Source of the DNA: Castanea sativa
Taxonomy: Eukaryota > Streptophyta > Magnoliopsida > Fagales > Fagaceae
Length of the DNA stretch: 64,000 nucleotides
Direction of reading: 5' to 3'
Assembly (NCBI RefSeq): GCF_040712315.1
Contig: NC_134019.1
Coordinates: 34,629,873-34,693,872, forward strand
Under the pieces are notes generated by a model. The model worked only from the letters and a program-made list of their open reading frames with translations. It did not search any database and had not been told where the DNA came from. Positions 33,308 to 45,436 of the stretch are shown here, one piece after another. The position numbers and the translations under genes were made by a program. Within the stretch, counting starts at the first letter, position 1. Each line of letters starts with the position of its first letter.

Positions 33308-34332
33308 AAATCACTTAGGAATTTGGAATATCAGTTAACTTAATTTTTGGAAAACTGTGTCATACTCAATTTGGACAACAAGGTGATCAATATGGTGGAG
33401 TTTTGATAGTCATGATATGAAATTTAGGTACTACCATGTTATACTTTTAAGGGTTGTCTTAATGGGTTTAATAAGTTAAGCACAAATTTTAAAGTGTTGA
33501 ACCAAGTACTTATTAATAGTTAAACCCTTATCTTGTTCTTATTGCCTTGTATTCTCTTACATATAATTTGAAGTGTTTATTTTCACCAAGTCATCTAATC
33601 TTGTATTAGGTTCTAGTTGATATTGTTTTGGGCTTTTGAAACATAGATTGTTTGTCGATTTGAAGTAAAATGGACTTTAAATAATGATTCCTCTCAAGAT
33701 ATTATGTTATGAATGTATAATTATAATGAAGCTTTGCTAAACAGTGAACCTTTTATATAAAATTTCTTTGTATATATAGACTATATGTAATCTTTGCCAA
33801 CACAAGGCTAAGACTTGGTCTTTGGATAAAATACTGTTTATTGTGGCGTGATGCATTGTTATTGTTTGCTCTTCGAAACCATTGTTATTATTTGGTCTTC
33901 AGAGCTATTATTATATTTTACCCCTTTGAGGTTATTGTTTTCCATGGGATTCACCTGCTGACTATCAAGGATGTCTTAGTTGGATAATATTTTATATACA
34001 ACATATTGGTTATTGCTATTAATTGACAAATTGAATGTGAAAAACAACTTTACTGTTAAGTGTATTATTATTTGTTATTATAAGTATGGCTTATAATATG
34101 GCTTATTCAAATTGGGTAAATCTTTTAAGAGAGCATTTGTTTATTTAACAAGTTATATGTTTTTCACTGTACAGTTAAATATTCACATCCAAATAGTTTT
34201 ATAGTTTCTACTGAATTGTTTTCATACTGTTGATAAATATTTTGTAAAATTTAATACGTTGTCTATTATAATATGCATTTTCACTTGACAGTATCATGTA
34301 ATGTAGTCTCTTGTTCAGCTATTAGCTCACCC

Positions 34333-34355
34333 ACCCCCCCCCCTCCCCCCCCTTT
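34333..34355. repeat. C-rich tract
   Basis: Runs of C broken by single A or T bases, at the same place as the C tract in unit C (50009-50024) and absent from A. Confidence 0.9.
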
Positions 34356-34429
34356 TTCACAATTTCAGATTAGTGCAATGGACTCTTTTAATGAAATAAA
34401 TCGGTGAGCGTTGGAGCTATGAACTGAAG

Positions 34430-34925
34430 ACTGTATGTGTTTCCCTATGGCTTCATCTTGCGTGTGTATTGTATGGTTTGTATTGTAGTGTTGTTATGTT
34501 GAATAAAATTTAGCCTCATTCATCCCAATATATATATATATATATGTTTGAGATGTGAGATTAGCAGCTCTACTTCTTGTTTTGTAATGTGTTGACTTTT
34601 AAAACTCTATAATGTTCTGGAATGTGTGGCTTAAGTCTTTATAAAAATGTCGTTTTTATCACTGATTATGTGCATGACCAAACCATTTGTGTTCATCTAA
34701 ATTGGCCAATTATTATCAGTTATCACAGATTGTGGTGTTTTTTTTTGGGTGCAAAATATTATGTCTTTTTTGTAAGGTGGGCCCAAAAGAATATTATGAG
34801 GGTGGGTGAAGATTTATGTAAGATTGTAACAGGCAATTGCTGGATTTTGTGATATTGTTAAGCCAATTTGAACTAGGATTGGGCCTAAAAGGGAGCTATG
34901 CTAGGGCTTGTGCACACTGGACTAA
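34430..34925 (+). repeat. 3'-end module with (TA)n tail in unit B
   Basis: TGTGTATTGTATGGTTTG, GTTATGTTGAATAAAATTT, CTCATTCATCCCA and a TA microsatellite, then downstream DNA with AAGGTGGGCCCAAAAGAAT. Unit C has it at 50105-50610, unit A only its later part near 10920-11095. Confidence 0.6.
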
Positions 34926-35660
34926 ATAAAGCTCAAGTTCACGCTCATCACTGTTAACGAACAAATCTGATAGCCTTGCATTTGAAGTCACTCTTTTAGT
35001 CAAGTTATTCCAAGTCTTCTACAATATTTTGTACTTGAGCTGCAATTTGAAGTCACCCGCTACGAATCCTAAGAATAAAGCTCTTGAAATAGAGCTCCTT
35101 TTTAGTTTTTAAAAGCTATAACAATCACAAGGTGACTTTCCCTGAATTCTGTTATGCCTGAAAGCCCAGAGCTAAATTAAGGCCTAATGATCCCTTTTTG
35201 GGTCCTGGATTGTGGACCTGACCATGGTAGGTTTGGCATGTTGCCTTGAGGCAGAGAGGTACCAAGGTCACACATGTACGCAAAAATAACCTAAGGTTAA
35301 AAAGAAGAAAAACAAAACAACACCAATTCCAACCCCAATGGGCCAACCTATTACTTTGGATTTTAAGTTTTCGTTTCTATGCTTAATCCATTGGCAATTC
35401 ACAGTAGTTTGCTTTGTTGTAGAGACTAGATGTAGTAGAGAACTATGTTATAGTAGAAAACTATGTTATAAAAAATAAAAAATAAATAAAAAACAAAAAC
35501 AAAAAAACAAAAACAAAACAAAACAGCACCTTTTCCAACCCCAATGGAGCTATGAACTAAAGACTAGACAAAGTAGAGAACTATGTTATAAAATTTGCTT
35601 TGTTGTGCTTTTTATGGTTGTAAACTCAGTAGTTGTGAGACTATTTGAGGATATATTTGG
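34926..35660. other. Interval shared by units B and C, no gene seen
   Basis: It contains AATAAAGCTCAAGTTCACGC and TAAAGCTCTTGAAATAGAGC, which look like hAT subterminal repeats, then GGTTTGGCATGTTGCCTTGA. Adenine-rich tracts with CAAAAAC repeats lie at 35466-35525. Unit C has the same at 50620-51240. Short frames in it are not conserved. Confidence 0.45.
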
Positions 35661-35732
35661 AATCTTTATTTTCTCATATTTAGTTTGATGAATTGTTGAG
35701 AGATTTGATATTTAAATGTTGTGTTGATAGTT

Positions 35733-36395
35733 TGTGTAAAGTTGTAATTTACAACTATTTTGTGTTGGCTTTAATTCCGTGTCAAATTTGATTATAATTT
35801 TGTTCAATCTTTTGTACCCTGTATTTTATGTGGGATTTATTTGTAAGGGTTGTGTGAGAGAGAGAGAGTGTGAAGACTCAAGGCATCTATTGAAGACAAA
35901 AAGAATTTTCGTGGGTAGCTCGCGACTAGCCATCTCACGAAGTGATACATGTGCCTAGTACATGACTGGAATGCGAAGAGTCATAACAGATGGTGACAGC
36001 TGGTTTTCGCGAGTGTCTCGTGGGTAAGGCCTTCCCGCGAGATACCCGTGAAACAATCTGTTTTGCTATTTTGTCCTATCTGCTCCACTACATCCTCATA
36101 CATACTATATATACCATCATTACCCACATATTGAGTAAGGAGCTTTATAGAGAGAAAACCCTAGCCTAAAACCCTTGAGAGTGTGAGATTGTCATACCCA
36201 CAATTCTCTACCCCATCCATTGTGGTTTTTCTCTAGTCCTACCTCTCCGTTTCCAAATTCTTTAGAGGTTGATAGCCCAAACACTTACCACACCCATACT
36301 GATGTTCAATGAGATTTTGGTGCTGCTGGGAAGCATTGGAAGAAGCCAAGTTTTGACGGATGCAATCAGGCGCATTGCGGGATCCAGAAATTTCC
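35733..36395 (+). repeat. Family L1 LTR, truncated, splitting unit B
   Basis: It opens TGTGTAAAGTTGTAATTTAC and follows the L1 consensus, including the GCGAGTGTCTCGTGGGTAAG hairpin, to GCATTGCGGGATCC near 36383. Then it passes into other DNA, so its 3' third is lost. Orientation is opposite to the copy at 12346-13413, so the two inserted independently. Confidence 0.7.
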
Positions 36396-37160
36396 TTTGT
36401 TAAAAACGGGTCAACCCGACCCAATTTGAACTTATGTGGGTTTGAGCCTCATTTTTTGGTGGGTTCAAAAAGCTTTAACCTAGACCCATATTTTTCCTTT
36501 GGGTTTGGACAAATTAACTAGCTTGGGTCCAATTTTATCAAATCTACTCATCAAAATTTGTATCCATAGTCTTTCTAGTTAAGTTTAATATAATATCTTC
36601 TTACTTTTTTGTAGTATTAAATTAGCCTCATCCAAGCTTGATCATAATTAATGTATATTTAATAAGAACGAGAGTTTAATGTGGGAAGGAGAAAGGAAGG
36701 ACGACATTCTTCAATTATAAAAGGATAATTTTTTTTTCAAATTCTTAAAAAATAAGACATGAATTAAACCTTATGCCCCTAATGACGGTAAAACAAGAAA
36801 TTTTTTTATTTGATAGGAGTAAAACAAGAAGTTTATAAGTGTGTTTTTTGTTGTTGAAAAAAGATAGAAATTGGGTTAATATAGTGTAGTATAATGTGAT
36901 TACAAGTATTTAAAGAAGCACAAGGAATGAAGGAAATATTCCTGTTTCTTTACAAAAAGAAACAAATAGTTCACTCATATGAAAGAGAAACAAGCAGCGA
37001 CGTCCCTATTACTCCACTTTTCACATTATGTAAGTATATGATAAGACCCACTTCTCTGTGAGATAAACGAATTATACTTCTAGAATACACAATAATTTTC
37101 CTTAAAAAATATAAGTTACTTTCCATACAAAGACATTGTGCAGTGAAGTTTTGGAACTCT
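36396..37160. other. Interval without a gene
   Basis: 36403-36560 holds ACGGGTCAACCCGACCC and GGGTTTGGAC-type motifs, a likely hAT end fragment. The rest is AT-rich. From about 37110 it aligns with 15800-15900 (AAAGACATTGTGCAGTGAAG), the flank of gene copy D. Confidence 0.5.
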
Positions 37161-37225
37161 TAAAGGGCATCATTTTTTTGAAACTATATAAAAAGAAAAC
37201 TAATTAAACACATGTATATATGTAT

Positions 37226-37495
37226 ATATAAGAGACTTGAGATTTATCCAGGCCATGCTATTCTCCATCTCCACCCTTAATAATAAGACTGTCACACTGT
37301 GCTCTCTGGGACACAAAACACCACAAGCAGCAAACGTAAAACAGGGACATAATACACAGAACAAGCAGCACAATCTTCCTCTCGAAGCTCCAAATGATGT
37401 GGAGCCTTTCACATTATGTATGTTGGTGTTACCACCGTCACTGTCACTAATGCCACTGCCACAGCTGGAATTAATTCCACAACATGCCAAGTCTG
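37226..37495 (-). pseudogene. Small membrane-peptide gene, truncated copy E (minus strand)
   Basis: 37226-37430 matches the 3' untranslated part of copy D closely (17330-17500). 37430-37490 matches the Gly/Cys part of exon 2 (SSCGSGISDSDGG against SICGSRIGDCDGG in D). The helix-coding half and exon 1 are gone: at about 37495 the sequence turns into TCTGAGGTGTTTCAGGCC, which matches the region after gene C (46351). The coding end homologous to D's last 20 residues is also deleted. It cannot make the protein. Confidence 0.72.
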
Positions 37496-37690
37496 AGTCT
37501 GAGGTGTTTCAGGCCTAAGCCCATTCTTGGACCCATCGTACTATCCCTTGTATAAATATGGGCCCAGTAATGGGCTTTGTTCATGATTTTCTCAATCAGG
37601 CCTTTTGTTATACAATGTGTTTCCGGATAGCTTCATTTAGTGTGTATTATATGGTTTGTATTGTGGTTGTTATGTTGAATAAATGTCATA
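37496..37690 (+). repeat. 3'-end module fused to gene copy E
   Basis: GGGCCCAGTAATGGGCTTTG, then GTGTGTATTATATGGTTTG and GTTATGTTGAATAAA. It starts in the DNA that follows the + gene in other units, so a + copy's downstream flank was joined to a broken - copy here. Confidence 0.6.
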
Positions 37691-37849
37691 ATTAAAAACC
37701 AAAAACAATGTATTTGAGATTTGAAGTTTGGCAGCCTTGCTTATTTTTTAATGTGTTATTTTTGCATATCTCTGAAATTTTCGGGAGTTCGGCAAATGGG
37801 TCTAATGACTGCGATATGAAGAGGTTTTTGAGAAAGTATCTCCTGCGCC

Positions 37850-38250
37850 GGTGAGACAGGGCATACAAGATTTTTCCCAAGCTATGGGGTTTGCAAATTC
37901 CTAATATGTTGAAGTATTTTGCTTGAAGAGATTGCAAAAATATTTTACCATCTTTATCTAATCTTCAGAAAAGAGGAATTGTTTTGGATGATTCGAGTGT
38001 CGTGATGAAGGTGACTCTTCGGGTCATTTCTTCTGGCGCTGCCCTTGTTCTGCTCTCATCTGATCTCACAAGGCAATTTTTTTATGTTATCAATCGGTCT
38101 CAATTTCTGGATTTCATGGAAATCACATGTTATGGTTTTTTGTTTAGCCAACAAGGAAGTGATGAGAAGATTGTAATGATTATTATAATTTCGTGGGCTA
38201 TTATGTGGACAAGGAGAAAAGGAAAAAAAAAATGGTGGTAAGTTTCGGTC
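37850..38250 (+). pseudogene. LINE zinc-binding domain fragment
   Basis: A frame broken by stops reads NMLKYFAWRDCKNILPSL, then CDEGDSSGHFFWRCP near 38006-38050. This is the cysteine/histidine pattern of the domain after RT in plant L1 elements. Both the upstream RT and a clear 3' tail are missing. It is a different insertion from the D-linked LINE. Confidence 0.65.
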
Positions 38251-39250
38251 TGGAGTTTCAAGCTTTAAGTTTCACACACATAAGAGGAATTCCAACAGGT
38301 GAAAGAAAAACAGACAAAAATGCGCAGATTTTCATGTGTTAAGAAGACGAAGGAAACGGCGTAGTTTCAATAAATGAGGGATTAGATATCATTACTCCAC
38401 CAGATATAGACACGTGTACGGAGGGATTCAACTAACTCCTAATCTGTGTAACTGAATTCCCTAATCCACGGATCAATTCGTTAAGCACGTGCTTAATATC
38501 TAGCAGTTAGTTTTTCCGTTATTTTTTTTTTCTTTCTTCATCCTTCATGCTCTGTTTGTAGTTTGTACATATATAAACAGAGCACCACTGTAATATTAAT
38601 ATATTATTTCATTCTTGCACATTCAATAAAATTGAGTCTCTTCTATTTAGACTTTCTGCTGGAGAGGGAGAGAGAATCACAGAGTGTGTGAGATTTTTAC
38701 AGTATGCATTGGCTAAATTTTGAGGCTTAATTAATACTCCTAGAAAATAATTTATAGGCCAAAAATTTCTTCAACCGTGGTTTTAGATAAATATTCAGGG
38801 TTTCTTGACATAATTGAATTGACTATATTTGACCTGTTTTTTAAAAAAGATTTTATTGACCCGTACTTAACCTTCTACCACCCGGGGCTTTCTCCTTGAT
38901 AGCATTGTATTGGCTAGTGGCTGGGCTGGTCCTAAATTTGGGGCCTTAGACGACATCCTAAGTTGCCTACACTTACAAATTATTAAAAATTGAAGAAGGA
39001 TTAGAAAATAAATATTTGAAAAAAGAACAAGAAAATTTACGGAATAAGTGTACCTCATTTGTCTCTACTAGTAAAAGAAAATTATTGCAAGTCTTTTGGA
39101 TTTTGGTGCTCGAAAAACTTTTTCTTTTTATCCTAAATTTGATAAGTTAGTAGATTTTAGTTAATTTAATTGATAAAGTTTCTTGTTGTCGAATAAGAGG
39201 GATAAAATCCAATTTTTGCTTATACTAAAAATCAATTAGTACCTTGACCT
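38251..39250. other. Interval with LTR-like and hAT-like traces
   Basis: ACATATATAAACAGAGCACC (38567-38586) followed by TTCAATAAAATTGAG looks like a TATA box and polyadenylation signal of an LTR, but its ends are not fixed. 38915-38985 (GGCTGGTCCTAAATTTGGGG, TTAGACGACATCCTAAG) resembles the terminal part of a common plant hAT group. No gene supported. Confidence 0.4.
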
Positions 39251-39251
39251 A

Positions 39252-40440
39252 AAGAGAGTAATCATTATGGGTTTAACTTCTCTATTCCCAGCGGAGTCGC
39301 TATTGTGAGCACACCACCTTGTGTAGGACACACACATGTGGTTCTACCCTTTGAGAGTACACATCAGCCAAATGGATTGGAGGTGGAGGATTGTGAGTCG
39401 CCACCTAGTTTAGGATTAGGAACCAAATTGGACCTTTTGAACCTCTTACAGAGGTCTAGAAATCATATATTGGATCTAGAGTTAGGATACAAGAATGGAA
39501 AGGTATTAAGTACCCAAATTCGTCTGGCTTGTGGGCCACACTCCATTATGTGTTGATAGTCTATACATAATTAAAGAGTTTATTAAAACAACCCATAATC
39601 CGTAACCTAAATCACACAATGCATTTAATAAAATAACACGAAATATCTCAAAGATCACAATCAACAAATAAATGAAACACATTAAATCACAATTAATAGA
39701 TACTATTAAACATGAAAAGTTGACCATCAGATTAAACAAACAGAGAAAGATATCAACATCAAATACATATATATACTCAATCATGCGTATGCAGCATCAA
39801 AACCCCGTGCATCTTGCATACGTAGTCTTGATGCTGCGTACACATCCTAACACAAAAACGAGAATTAATCAATTGCTTGTGTAAGTCTAAATTAAATAGA
39901 AATACAAAAGGAAACACGAAAACTAAACAAAAACTATATCATGGCCAAATTAAAATCATCAAACAAACATCACAATCATTTATCCAATCACATATGAATA
40001 TTCAAGTTAACATCACACATGAACATGTTAATCTAACATAAATATTAAGTAAATGCATAAAATAATAAGAAAAAATTATAATCAACCCAAGATCAGATTT
40101 AATACATATCAAAAGAGTTATAAACATAAAATAAAAAAATAAAAAAAATGAAATATAAAATATAAGAATTTAAAGAAACTACATCAATGAATTCATATGA
40201 ATCCTAGTAAGCAAAGGAAGAAATCATAGATAAAAGACTTACCTAGCTTAGGATCACAAGTTTAGAGCTTCGACCCTTCAGTGCCTACATGCAACATAAA
40301 GATAAGATTAAGAATACAAGAAAAATTAAAGAACACAATAGAATTTATGTAGTCACAACTCAAGAACAATTTTTAAAAAAAAAAAGTTTTGAAAACAAAA
40401 TTAAAAACTAGTTGGTACCTTAGAATACTACTCTAGAGAG
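39252..40440. repeat. GAGTCGC repeat, copy 2
   Basis: Matches copy 1 (20881-24310) without the hAT insert, and with a deletion between ATATCAA (39752) and TACATATATATACTC. It lies between gene copy E and the L2 gypsy element, the same order as copy 1 has after gene copy D. Confidence 0.72.
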
Positions 40441-41506
40441 GTTTGTGAAGGTTAAAAAATATGCAAAAGTGTTGTGTGAGTGATTATTAAAGATGACTAG
40501 GGTTTTAGAAAAGTGGAGGCATTCTCTCTAGCTAGGTTTTTGGATGGATGCATAAGGTGAGTATATATATCAATAAGCTGGGGTTTTTAGAGGCTTTTGG
40601 ATGTTTCTAAAGGTCTATAAGGTGTCCCATCCCAAAGATTGAAGCTTTGGGGCCCTAAATATGGATAGTATTGGTCTTGGAAGTGAGACTGTGCAACCTC
40701 ATGAGTGTGTGTATGCAGCTTTGAAGTCGCTTATGCAGACTCACCATGAACATTGAATTTGGACTGCATTGATGGCCCGACTTCAAATGGCCATAACTTA
40801 TTCATTTTAAATCTAAATTGGAAAAAAATTGTATTTTAATTGATGCCCAAGATTTCTAATTTCCAAATACAAAAAGTATCATTCAAAAATTATATATACT
40901 TAAAAGGTTATGGTAAAAACAGTAAGCAAATAACATTTTTAGCATCAGTTTCAAAGTAATTTTGAGTACTTTTAAATTGTGATTACTTCCGAACTATTAA
41001 GAAAACTTCGATTACCTTTCGTTAACATATGTATTGATAGGAGGAATTGGATTATCTATGGTAGGTAGTGAGTTGGAGTTAGAAGATGAATTTATGTTTA
41101 CAGTAGCCATGGATATAGGTGAATATGGATCAGAGGATGAAAAGCTACTCAAAGAAATGGAAAGTTGTTCTGTAAAACTATATTTGCTAAACTGAATTAC
41201 ATAAGGTTCTCTATATTACATATATATATACTCAAAACAAGAGAAAGGAAATAAGAAGCTGGAAATACTGAGTTTGTTATAACAAACTCATTAGCACTAA
41301 CTAACTTAGAATGAACTATTGACACGTCGCGTTGTTCTCATCTTAATCAATACAATAAGGTTTTTTTTTTTTAAATAAAAAATCTTGTTGTGTGTTTTAC
41401 TAATGCACACGATAATATCATTTTAAGCGTTACTGTTGGAACAGTATTGGTAGTGTGTTCATCTTCTACCTCTTGTCTTTCCATACAAGAAGTCAATGGG
41501 CCAAGT
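40441..41506. other. Interval without a gene
   Basis: 40480-40800 has a GTGTGTATGCAGC/CTTATGCAGAC segment akin to gypsy-type LTR DNA. 41040-41180 is GA-rich and could be an eroded gypsy coding part. Nothing firm. Confidence 0.35.
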
Positions 41507-41947
41507 TGATGCGAGATGCGGAAGCGTCAAGATGCAGAACATGTCTACTTCTAGAAAACAAGAAACAAAACATGTTTGCTTATGAAAATAAGCTTGAATC
41601 CATGAGGGTTCCTTGAGTCCACAAGGAGAAAGAGTTCCAAAATCCACCTGATAAATAATAGACAAAAGTCTGAATTTTTATTAATATCAATAATTTTGAA
41701 AAACGTTTACAAACTTAAGGGACTATTTAAGGACTTTCTAACACTTGACAGACAAGAAAATATATTTTAAAATAACTCCTAATTAATACTAACCATAAGA
41801 GGAACCAAATTTGACCTAAAAATATTAAATGCACCTAAAAAACAAGGAAATAAATCACGTAAACCTAAAATAACGTTTTTTTTTTACATAAAAAATACTA
41901 AAATTAAATAATTACAAAAATTAAATTGTAGATTATGTCCTATATCA
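41507..41947 (-). repeat. 3' LTR of the deleted gypsy element
   Basis: 441 bp. It carries the same TTTCTAGAAAACAAGAAAC-type end blocks (complement strand) as the 5' LTR and the unit B LTR, and is longer by insertions such as TTAAATCACG near 41850. Confidence 0.85.
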
Positions 41948-42246
41948 GACCCCTCCACATTAAACAAACTTGTCCTCAAATTCATCTTTGAAATCTGAAA
42001 TCTTTCACTCAAAATAAACAAATACTTTGAATGCTTGAGCCCCTTGATCTTTTTTCCATACTTGCAACTTATCAATCGAATAAAAAAATCAACTTGAATT
42101 TCTTTTTCCTTGGTCTTCATGTAATTATAGGGATTTACCAAATAAGAACTGACAATTAAATCAAATCTATCAATCCCAATAAAATCAATAAATTTCGGTG
42201 TATCGCTTACCACCAAAATAAAAGGATCTTGATATTGATAATCATC

Positions 42247-42573
42247 TTATTTGATTTTGCCAAACTCCTTGACAATTTCCTCTTCAATTTCTTCTTGAAT
42301 TGTTTCTGCCATCATGATTTCAAGATCTTTCTCTATAATATGGTCTTCTTTAATCTCCTCCACAATCTTGATTTCATGTTCTTCTTCTACAACAAGACCT
42401 TCATTAATTTCCTCAAAAATCTCTATTTTTTCTTCTTTGACTTCTGCATATTCTTCAAGAACAATATTTTCTTCAACATGCAATTTTCCCTTTAATGGTA
42501 GAATATTTGGCTTTTCAAAATAATTCAAGTACAAACTTCTTGGCCAACAATAATCTTGTTTTGTATACAACAA
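42247..42573 (-). pseudogene. Glu-rich interior fragment of the gypsy element
   Basis: An open frame of about 108 codons with strongly acidic composition (runs such as EEIKEDHIIEKDLEI). In plant gypsy elements of this type, such acidic segments can lie between the polyprotein and the 3' end. No catalytic motif is present. An unrelated small frame covers 41884-42216. I do not assign a function. Confidence 0.4.
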
Positions 42574-42782
42574 AGTTCATCACAATCCAAAGGATAAAAG
42601 TTGATAGCAAGCATCTTTTTCATCCTTGGTCATGAGCAAATTTTGTCTTTACCTTATCTAATTCTATTAGACTGTATTTGTTCCACCAATGTAAGGAATA
42701 CCCACTAAGTTTATATAACCGGAATTGCTACCGTCTCATACGTTAGTACCAGACCAAGATGAGTCAAGGTTCTAATACTAAT

Positions 42783-43159
42783 TGATGCGGGATGTAGAAG
42801 TGTCAAGAAGTAGAACACATCTACTTCTAGAAAACAAGAAACAAAACACATTTGCTTTTGAAAATAATCTCGAATCCACAAGGTTAAATCCACAAGGAGA
42901 AAGGGTTTTGGAATCCACCAGAGAAATAATAGACAAAAGTCTGAATTTTTATTAATATCAATAATATTGAAAAAAGTTTATAGACTTAGGAGCTTATTTA
43001 AGGGCTCTGTAAAACTTAACCAACAAGAATATATATTCTAAATTAACTCCTAATTAATATCTGATCATAGCAGGAACCAAATTTGACCTAAAAAACATTA
43101 AAAGTGCCTAAAAATTACCTTCCCATCACAAATAAATTGAAAATTCTGTCCTACATCAC
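42783..43159 (-). repeat. 5' LTR of the deleted gypsy element
   Basis: 377 bp, opening TGATGCGGGATGTAG and ending CCTACATCA on the + strand. Differences from the other LTR are many, so the insertion is old. Confidence 0.85.
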
Positions 43160-43395
43160 AAGTAATGTGGGATTGAGACATGAGAGCTAGCTTCATGTGC
43201 TTTTAGATGAAGTCATCCTAGTTATAGAGCTTGAAACAGAGGTTATCAATTAGCAATATTTCACATAATCTATGTTGAAAAAAAGGAAAAGAAGGAAAAT
43301 GGCTTTCTCCTTTGTCTGAAAAGTGTTCATCTCGACCCAGGAAAAAAAAGAAGTTGTTTCATCTTATTTGATAACTTGAACCAAGGTGAAAAAAT

Positions 43396-43637
43396 GCGCC
43401 AATTTCAGCTACATTTGGAAAGTTGATGCATTTTAGCATCTGGCGTTTTTGGCTTTTTTTTTTTTTTAAACCAGCGCCTCTTACACTGTTCATGGGACAT
43501 GAATAGTGCATTAAGGCTAATGAACAGTTCTAAGCAATGTTTTCTTATGTGAATAGTAACACATAATTTTTTTTTTTTTTTGGTTTCAGCAATAAGTTTT
43601 CAATTTTAAGTAAAATAAGCAGTATCCAAACACACAC
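43396..43637. mobile_element. hAT-like MITE found only in unit C
   Basis: Unit B reads GGTGAAAAAATTGCCTTTAGTCC through this point; C has about 240 bp extra. The insert ends CAGTATCCAAACACACAC and contains GGTTTCAGCAATAAGTTTTC, matching the ends of the MITE at 7490 and 30093 in reverse. Its exact left end is not certain. Confidence 0.55.
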
Positions 43638-43789
43638 TTAGTCTAGTGTGCACAAGCCCTAAATTACCTCTCCATTCAGGCCCAATCCTAGACCAAATTG
43701 ACTTAACAAGACCACTAAAGCCGGGAAATGGCTTAGCAAGTCAAGGTTTTCATGGTAGGTTAAGAAGGTGTACTGTTTATATATATATA

Positions 43790-44460
43790 ACCAAAACTTA
43801 AACTCAAACCATCATTATCATTTTTTTAAATAAAATTATTTTTGTTTAATCAAAACTTAACAAAGAGTGAAACTTTATCTCTCTAACAAGTCCAACTTAA
43901 ACTCAAACTCAAACTCAAACTCAAACGTTGGTAATTTATATATAAAAACAAAAATTATGATAGGACAAAACAAAGAAAAAGACTCACTTTGATAATCATG
44001 GGTTTGGTTTTTTGGTTAAAATTTTCACTAGTTATTTTTTTTATGTCGTACATGGCAAATAAAACCTCTCTATTTTTTTGGACAAAAATCAAAGATGCAA
44101 CTTATGTCTTCCAGCCTAGGAAACAATAAATTTTTATTTGGTATGTTATATATAAATTTGTTGAATTTGGTTTGGTTCTGAAGTAGAATTTGGAGATTCT
44201 ATAAATTTTGAAGTTTTAAGTTTTGGGGTTTTTGGTATTTGCGTCTCAGTAGATTGATCTTAATTCTTCACCTTAAATACTTTTTATTTAGGTTCATGTG
44301 ATTTTTATTTTTCTTATTAAAAGCTATAATTTTTGTTAATTAATTATTTGTTTGAATTAATTTCAATTAAATTTTTTTTTTTCAGAATGCCTATTTATTC
44401 ATTGTTAGATTTTTTTAGAGTCAATAATTTTTTCATGCATCACAAGCGACTAGTTATTTA
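43790..44460. other. AT-rich insert in unit C without a gene
   Basis: Unit B goes from GTGTACTGTTTATTATTT (27250) straight to ATTATTTTAAATTATATTAA; C has about 670 bp more. It contains a short AACTCA repeat at 43890-43925 and nothing coding. Confidence 0.5.
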
Positions 44461-45096
44461 TTATTTTTAAATTATATTAATTTGTTTCGGATTCAAAGCA
44501 TGAGATGGCCGTAGGCCGTAGCATTGGGTACGAGTCTGGACAGAGAATAGAATTGTGTGTGGATGTGTATTTATTAGTTTTAAAAAAAATCTGATATGGC
44601 AGGACGGTACCATGGAAACTGTGTATTACTATATAAATGGAATCAAAGTTAGAAAGCGTGTATTTACCCATAAAAAAAAAAGAAAAAGAAATCGTGTATT
44701 TATGTCATTTCATTTTATAAAAAATTCATACTACAAAATGTTGATTCCAGTGTCTACACTTTTGGTTGATTGGAAAGTTTTTTTTTTAAATTTTTTTTAT
44801 TTACCAATCCCGAAAGATACTTAAAACAGGATATTTGATGGCATCGACTATTTTCAATTATATATGGAAAATAGTTTTAGACTTTTAGGAAACACTGCCT
44901 TCCCCTTAAAACATGATTTTTTTTTTTTTTTTTTTTATCGATTAGCTTAAAAAAATCTGATATGGCAGAATGCTTATCTATATTACTACCAAGGAATTTG
45001 TATTCCTTAGAAAGTATGCATTGATTAGTTTTAAGAAATTCTAATATGGCAAAATGCTACTGGTGGTGTAATACACCCGGTCTAATGGAAACTCTG

Positions 45097-45436
45097 AGAT
45101 CGATTTGTAAAATAAAAATTCATTCATGTATATATTAAGCAATGTTTAAATATAAGAATATTTAAAATAAAATAATATATTCATTATATTATTTATCTAT
45201 TAGGAGTTTATTTACATAAAAAAATATTTTGAAATTGTAATTATAAAAATGTTATATAAAAGTGCTTTGATTGTGGTTTAAAAAACCATCTTATTTATTA
45301 ACCATTTATTTATATAATTTTTAAATATATTTATTATATTATATAATATAATAGAAAAAATATTAATAAACTTTTTAGGTGGGGCCAGGGGACAAAGCCC
45401 TCATTCTTCGACTCCCATAGCTCCACCCCTAATTCC
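45097..45436. mobile_element. Insert of unknown type in unit C
   Basis: A and B read GGAAACTCTATATTACGACC here; C breaks after AACTCT and resumes at AAGGAATCAAAAAG. The insert is very AT-rich and ends with GTGGGGCCAGGGGACAAAGC and CTCCACCCCTAA, a hAT-like end. The left end is not distinct. Confidence 0.45.

Larger units (their letters stand above)
26860..35732 (+). repeat. Tandem unit B
   Basis: From 26860 it matches C (43165 onward), and from 28716 also A. It contains the small gene at 30750, MITEs shared with A, and a LINE fragment shared with C. The right end is set by the L1 LTR inserted at 35733: unit C (51340-51390) continues where B is cut, after GTTGTGTTGATGGTTT. Confidence 0.82.
41507..43159 (-). 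mobile_element. Deleted Ty3/gypsy-type element with both LTRs
   Basis: CAAGT at 41502-41506 and 43160-43164 is a perfect 5 bp target duplication. LTRs are 41507-41947 (3' LTR, - orientation) and 42783-43159 (5' LTR), both TGATG...CATCA on the + strand. The 3' LTR is preceded (on -) by a purine-rich AATGTGGAGGGGTC tract. The 5' LTR is followed by a decayed Met-tRNA-like primer site (ATTAGTATTAGAACC). Only about 0.84 kb of interior is left; gag, protease, RT and integrase are gone. Confidence 0.9.

Noticed and set aside
34333..34355. C-rich tract considered as an i-motif/G-quadruplex regulator
   Set aside because: It varies freely between units and has no link to a gene start; a slippage tract explains it.
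42229..42495. Phe-rich + strand frame
   Set aside because: Antisense of the Glu-rich gypsy interior; GAA/GAG codons read backwards give Phe/Leu/Ser.
42247..42573. Acidic open frame considered as a host chaperone or transcription factor part
   Set aside because: It lies between two LTRs of one element with a shared target duplication, so it is transposon interior.
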